Positions 60,601 to 64,000 of a stretch of DNA of 64,000 nt are shown here, piece after piece; the stretch's first letter is position 1, and each line of letters begins with the position of its first letter. The position numbers and the translations under genes are program-made. The DNA is from Mycobacterium triplex. GTDB taxonomy: Bacteria; Actinomycetota; Actinomycetes; Mycobacteriales; Mycobacteriaceae. The stretch covers positions 2,822,854 through 2,886,853 of the forward strand of contig NZ_HG964446.1 of the NCBI RefSeq assembly GCF_000689255.1. The letters are read 5' to 3'. The notes beneath the pieces were generated by a model. That model did not search any database. It was not told the DNA's origin and saw nothing but the letters and a program-made list of their open reading frames with translations.

Positions 60601-63600
60601 GGATATCCGAAGAAGGCTTGTCGGTCGCCGGCGCGGCCACCGCGGTGCCGCTGCCACTGATGCACACCGTCGACCTCAACGCCGGCACCATGGACACCGA
60701 GGCAGGCCCGCACCTGCACGCCAGCTGGACCTGGGCGCCCTCGGCGCTGGACGGCGAGCAGATCAGCCGGCTGAGCCGGCTGTGGTTCGAGGCCCTGACC
60801 GGCATCTGCGCGCACGTGCGCAACGGCGGCGGTGGCCTGACGCCGTCCGATCTGCTGCCCGCCCGGTTGACCCAGCAGCAGCTCGACCAACTCGAGCAGC
60901 AGTACCATCTCGCCGACGTGCTGCCGCTGACCCCCGTGCAGCAGGGTCTGCTGTTTCACGCCAGCGTCGCCCAGGGCGGCGACAACGGCGACGACGTCTA
61001 CGCGGTGCAGCTGGGCATCACCATCGCCGGCTCGATCGACCCGCAGCGTCTCCGCGAGGCGGTGCAGACGGTGGTCAACCGGCATCCCAACCTGGCGGCC
61101 CGCTTCAGCGCACAGTTCGACGAGCCGGTGCAGGTCATTCCCGCCGAGCCCGTCATGGCCTGGCGGTACATCCAGCTCGACAGCGACGAAGCCGGCCACG
61201 ACGAGCAGATCGAGCAGCTGTGCGCGGACGAGCGCGACGCGGTCAGCGACCTGCTCGGCCGCCCGGCGTTCCGCGCCGCGTTGATCCGGACCGCCGAGAA
61301 CAAGCACCGGTTCGTGCTCACCAACCACCACATCGTGATGGACGGGTGGTCGCTGCCGATCCTGCTGCGCGAAATCTTCGCCGGCTACTACGGCGAGCGG
61401 CTGCCCGCGCCCGCGTCATACCGCAGTATTCTCACCTGGCTCGCCGAACAGGACCGCCCCGCCGCCCAGGCGGCGTGGCGCGAGATGTTCGAAGGTTTCG
61501 ACAACCCGACCCTGGTCGGGCCCGCGACGCGGATGGGGCTGGGACGTCGACGCGTCGACTCCTACCGGGTGTCCGCCGAGACCACCCGGGCGCTGAGCAC
61601 GCTGGCCCGCTCCTGCCACACCACCGTCAACACGGTGCTGCAGGCCGGGTGGGCGCAGCTGCTGATGTGGCTGACCGGCCAGCGCGACGTCGCGTTCGGC
61701 ACCGCGGTGTCGGGACGGCCCCCCGAAGTGCTGGGCTCGGAATCGATTGTCGGCCTGCTGATCAACACCGTTGCGGTGCGGGCGAACACCACCGTGTCCA
61801 CCACGGTCGCCGAGCTGCTCGACCAGCTGCAGACCGCGCACAACAACAGGCTCGAGCACGAGCACCTGGGCCTGTCCGACATTCACCGCGCCACCGGCCA
61901 CGACCAGTTGTTCGACACGCTGTTCCTGTACGAGAACTACCCGATCGACACCAACGTGCCGGTGGGCGTGCACGAGCTGGCCATCACCGACGTCACCAAC
62001 CGTGAATACAACCATTACCCGCTTTCGGTGATGGCGTTGCCGGGCCACGAATTGGGCATCCGCGTCGAGTACGACACCGACGTGTTCGACCCAGCCAGCA
62101 TCGAAACGTTGGTGGAGCGGTTCCAGCGGGTGCTGGTCGCCATGACCGCCGACCCGGCCCAGCGGTTGTCGTCCATGGACGTGCTGGATGCCGGTGAGCA
62201 TGCCCGCCTGGACGGGTGGGGCAACCGCGCCGTGCTGACGCAGCCCGCGGCGGGCACGACGATCCCGGCGATGTTCGCCGCGCAGGTGGCACGCACCCCG
62301 GACGGGGTAGCGCTGGTGGACGGCGAGCGGTCCTGGACCTACCGCGAGCTCGACGAGGCGGCCGAGCGGCTGGCGCGGGTGCTGGTCAACGACGGCGCAC
62401 GCCCGGGCGAATGTGTGGCGCTGCTGTTCAACCGGTCGGCCGAGGCGATCATCGCGATGGTGGCGGTGCTCAAGTCCGGCGCGGCCTACCTGCCGATCGA
62501 CCCCGCAATGCCCGACGCGCGACTGGAGTTCATGCTCGGCGACGCCACGCCGGTCGCGGCCATGACCGACGCGACCATGCGGTCCCGATTCGACGGGGCC
62601 GACCTGCCGGTGATCGACGTCCACGATCCGGACCTGTCGATCCCGTCGGACATCACCTTCCCGGTGGCGGCGCCCGAGGATCTGGCCTACACGATCTACA
62701 CCTCGGGGACGACCGGTGTGCCCAAGGGCGTGGCGATCACCCACGGGAACGCGACGTCACTGCTGGAAGCGCCCGACCCCGGCGCGCCGACCGGCCCGGA
62801 CCAGGTGTGGTCGCAGTGGCACTCCTACAGCTTCGACGTCTCGGTGTGGGAGATCTTCAGCGCCCTGCTGCACGGCGCGCGGCTGGTGGTGGTCCCCGAA
62901 TCGGCGGCGGCGTCGGCCCACGAGCTGCGCGATTTGCTGGTCGCCGAGCAGGTGACCGTGGTGGGTCAAACGCCGTCGGCGCTGGCGATGATGCCCCCCG
63001 AAGGGTTGGAGTCCGCGACCCTGGTGATGGCGGGGGAGGCATGCCCCAACGAAGTGGTGGACCGGTGGGCACCGGGCCGGGTGATGATCAACGCCTACGG
63101 CCCGACCGAAGCCACCATCTACGCGGCGATCAGCAAGCCGCTGACGCCAGGCGGGGGAGCACCGATCGGTTCGCCGGTGCCGGGTGCGGCATTGTTTGTG
63201 CTGGACAAGTGGTTACGGCCGGCGCCCGAGGGTGTGGTCGGCGAGTTGTACATCGCCGGTCGCGGTGTGGCGGTCGGCTATCTGCGCCGGGCCGGACTGA
63301 CCTCGTCGCGGTTCGTGGCCTGCCCGTTCGGTGGGCCGGGCGACCGGATGTATCGCACCGGCGACCTGGTGCGCTGGGGCGCCGATGGGGAGCTGCAGTA
63401 CCTGGGGCGCGCCGACGAGCAGGTCAAGATCCGGGGCTACCGCATCGAGCTCGGCGAGGTGCAGGCGGCGCTGGCCGCCCTCGATGGGGTGCAGGCCGCC
63501 GCGGTGATCGCTCGCGAGGACCGTCCCGGTGACAAGCGACTGGTCGGGTACGTCACCGTCACCGGCGACGTCGACACGGCCCAGATGCGCGGCCGGCTGG

Positions 63601-64000
63601 GCGAGCGACTGCCGGCCTACATGGTTCCGACGGCGATCGTGGTGCTCGACACCTTGCCGCGGACCGTCAACGGCAAGCTCGACAAACGCGCGCTGCCCGC
63701 ACCCGAATACCAGAGCGCCGTGCGCTACACCCCGCCCGCGACGCCGACCGAGGAGATCGTGGCCGGGATCTACGGCCAGGTGCTGGGCATAGAGCGGGTC
63801 GGTGTGGAGAACTCCTTCTTCGACCTGGGCGGTGATTCGCTGTCGGCGATGCGCGTGGTCGCCGCCATCAACACGGCGTTCGATGCCACCCTGTCGGTGC
63901 GCACGCTGTTCGAGGCGCCGTCGGTGCGCACCATCAGCGAGCGGTTGGACCGCGACCCCGACGCCGACGAGACCGATGCCCACGGCCCGAGTTACGTTGC
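57663..64000 (+). CDS. mps2: glycopeptidolipid NRPS, modules 3-4 (Mps2), cut by the window edge
   Basis: An open frame from the ATG at 57663 to the last base, at least 2112 residues, with no stop. Domains: A3 (about 35-512, YTSGTTG from 183), PCP3 (S563), E3 (HH at 735), C4 (from 1085, HHIVMDG near 1222), A4 (about 1533-2008, YTSGTTG from 1679), PCP4 (S2059, GGDSLSAM) and the first residues of a further domain. A3 specificity residues read D-V-W-C-F-A-A-I-Y and A4 D-V-W-G-V-A-A-I-Y: two related codes fitting the same small residue. PCP3 has GGDSI before E3; PCP4 has GGDSL, as expected with no E domain. In known GPLs this protein adds D-Ala and L-Ala, and a C-terminal reductase releases alaninol. 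The reductase should lie beyond the window. Confidence 0.93.
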   Translation, partial: MADGKRRLLSIDLLDEGETARLDDWGNRAVLTRPVKAVTIAELFAAQVANAPEAVALVCGDRSWTYREVDETAERLARVLTAHGAGPGHTVALLFSRSTEAIVSMMAVLKAGAAYLPIDPALPDARVEFMLGDATPVAAISTAALRSRFDGADLFVVDFDDPGDDPGVELSAPAPEDLAYMIYTSGTTGVPKGVAITHQNATSLLEKLHSAVPAGPGQTWSQWHSYSFDVSVWEIFGALLHGGRLVIVPETVASSPEDLHALLLAEKVNVLCQTPSAAAMLSSEGLESTAVFVAGEALPSEVVDRWAPGRVLINAYGPTEGTIYAAMSTPLTPGAPAPIGVPVPGAALFVLDKFLRPALEGVTGELYIAGRGVASGYLRRSPLTASRFVACPFGEPGDRMYRTGDLVRWGPDGQLQYLGRADEQVKIRGYRIELGEVQAALAGLDGVQAAAVIAREDRPGDKRLVGYVTVTAEVDTALMRTTLAERLPAYMVPSAIVVLDALPLNVSGKLDKRALPAPEYAGGNEYRAPTDAVEEILAGIYAQVLGVERVGVDDSFFDLGGDSILSMQVSARARAAGVMCRPRDIFVEQTVARLARVVTMTDGADGVVDEGIGDVVATPIIRWLQGVVGPVEQFNQTMVVQAPSAVTEADVAPVLQALIDRHPTLRLRVEDDDAGEWSLQIPEVGTLAAAELLQSVDVLTDEALVEARSRLNPAAGVMLSALWVGSTSQLVLIIHHLAVDGVSWRILLEDLNIAWAQHHSGQPLALPPGGTSFARWSSLLQEYAQRPAVTEQAEAWRRVTSVPAALPAVRPEVDTYVSAEQMSAELDVETTRLLLGEVPAAFHAGVQDILLIAFGLAWAEFLGTGAPIGIGVEGHGRHEELAPGVDLSRTVGWFTTKYPVSLAVGGLDWAKVVAGDTALGPLIKDAKEQLRGLPDPLTYGLLRYANNEVDLHGGDPAIGFNYLGRLGAGTAAELSGDLWRISEEGLSVAGAATAVPLPLMHTVDLNAGTMDTEAGPHLHASWTWAPSALDGEQISRLSRLWFEALTGICAHVRNGGGGLTPSDLLPARLTQQQLDQLEQQYHLADVLPLTPVQQGLLFHASVAQGGDNGDDVYAVQLGITIAGSIDPQRLREAVQTVVNRHPNLAARFSAQFDEPVQVIPAEPVMAWRYIQLDSDEAGHDEQIEQLCADERDAVSDLLGRPAFRAALIRTAENKHRFVLTNHHIVMDGWSLPILLREIFAGYYGERLPAPASYRSILTWLAEQDRPAAQAAWREMFEGFDNPTLVGPATRMGLGRRRVDSYRVSAETTRALSTLARSCHTTVNTVLQAGWAQLLMWLTGQRDVAFGTAVSGRPPEVLGSESIVGLLINTVAVRANTTVSTTVAELLDQLQTAHNNRLEHEHLGLSDIHRATGHDQLFDTLFLYENYPIDTNVPVGVHELAITDVTNREYNHYPLSVMALPGHELGIRVEYDTDVFDPASIETLVERFQRVLVAMTADPAQRLSSMDVLDAGEHARLDGWGNRAVLTQPAAGTTIPAMFAAQVARTPDGVALVDGERSWTYRELDEAAERLARVLVNDGARPGECVALLFNRSAEAIIAMVAVLKSGAAYLPIDPAMPDARLEFMLGDATPVAAMTDATMRSRFDGADLPVIDVHDPDLSIPSDITFPVAAPEDLAYTIYTSGTTGVPKGVAITHGNATSLLEAPDPGAPTGPDQVWSQWHSYSFDVSVWEIFSALLHGARLVVVPESAAASAHELRDLLVAEQVTVVGQTPSALAMMPPEGLESATLVMAGEACPNEVVDRWAPGRVMINAYGPTEATIYAAISKPLTPGGGAPIGSPVPGAALFVLDKWLRPAPEGVVGELYIAGRGVAVGYLRRAGLTSSRFVACPFGGPGDRMYRTGDLVRWGADGELQYLGRADEQVKIRGYRIELGEVQAALAALDGVQAAAVIAREDRPGDKRLVGYVTVTGDVDTAQMRGRLGERLPAYMVPTAIVVLDTLPRTVNGKLDKRALPAPEYQSAVRYTPPATPTEEIVAGIYGQVLGIERVGVENSFFDLGGDSLSAMRVVAAINTAFDATLSVRTLFEAPSVRTISERLDRDPDADETDAHGPSYV

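Noticed and set aside
57836..63532. Short plus-strand frames (57836-58342, 58358-58969, 60596-62005, 62216-63532)
   Set aside because: They lie in a different frame from Mps2, which is open from 57663 to the window end. They could be mistaken for a broken gene, but the Mps2 frame shows continuous domains.

Overview
The window is a GC-rich actinobacterial chromosome segment from a glycopeptidolipid (GPL)-producing mycobacterium, most likely of the Mycobacterium avium complex or a close slow-growing relative. The evidence is the order TVP38-like gene, mutA, mutB, meaB, lipL (compare M. tuberculosis Rv1491c-Rv1497), then gmdA-epiA (compare Rv1511-Rv1512), then an mmpS4-mmpL4a-mmpL4b operon divergent from mbtH-mps1-mps2. 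The species cannot be fixed from this sequence alone. I see no tRNA, rRNA, CRISPR array or insertion sequence.

Layout. (1) 1-8.6 kb is conserved core: a membrane-anchored trypsin-like protease, a TVP38/TMEM64 membrane protein, both methylmalonyl-CoA mutase subunits with the MeaB chaperone, and the LipL esterase. A 63-bp near-palindrome lies between mutB and meaB. (2) 8.9-19.8 kb looks like the GPL sugar-decoration region. It has a nucleotide-sugar epimerase (a candidate source of 6-deoxytalose), a membrane-anchored methyltransferase, two nearly identical TylF-type methyltransferases with a duplicated leader, a third divergent TylF-like gene, and four paralogous GT1 glycosyltransferases. (3) 20-32.3 kb is accessory: three GT2 glycosyltransferases, several methyltransferases (including FkbM type), an SMP-30-type lactonase, and a tight run encoding a CMP-sugar-type cytidylyltransferase, a 2-hydroxyacid dehydrogenase, an SDR, an acyltransferase-3 and a GT42/DUF115-like protein. 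(4) 32.3-39.8 kb holds two more FkbM methyltransferases, GDP-fucose synthesis (gmdA, epiA), another methyltransferase and a DrrABC-type lipid exporter. (5) 39.9-64 kb is the GPL core: MmpL4b, MmpL4a and MmpS4 on the minus strand, an 833-bp divergent control region, then MbtH, Mps1 and Mps2 on the plus strand. Mps2 runs off the right edge.

How it fits together. Mps1 reads C-A-PCP-E-C-A-PCP-E-C and Mps2 reads A-PCP-E-C-A-PCP with the start of a further domain. Three epimerase domains and Phe-like, Thr-like and two related small-residue A-domain codes match the known acyl-D-Phe-D-allo-Thr-D-Ala-L-alaninol core. The GT1 enzymes and methyltransferases would decorate that core with deoxysugars and O-methyl groups, and MmpL4a/b-MmpS4 would move it across the membrane.

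The most unusual part is the 26.0-31.4 kb run. It pairs a NeuA-like cytidylyltransferase with a protein that has sialyltransferase-like (GT42/DUF115) sequence features. It may be a CMP-activated sugar system added to the GPL or another envelope glycan. No recognisable nonulosonate synthase (NeuB type) lies in the window, so the sugar is unknown.
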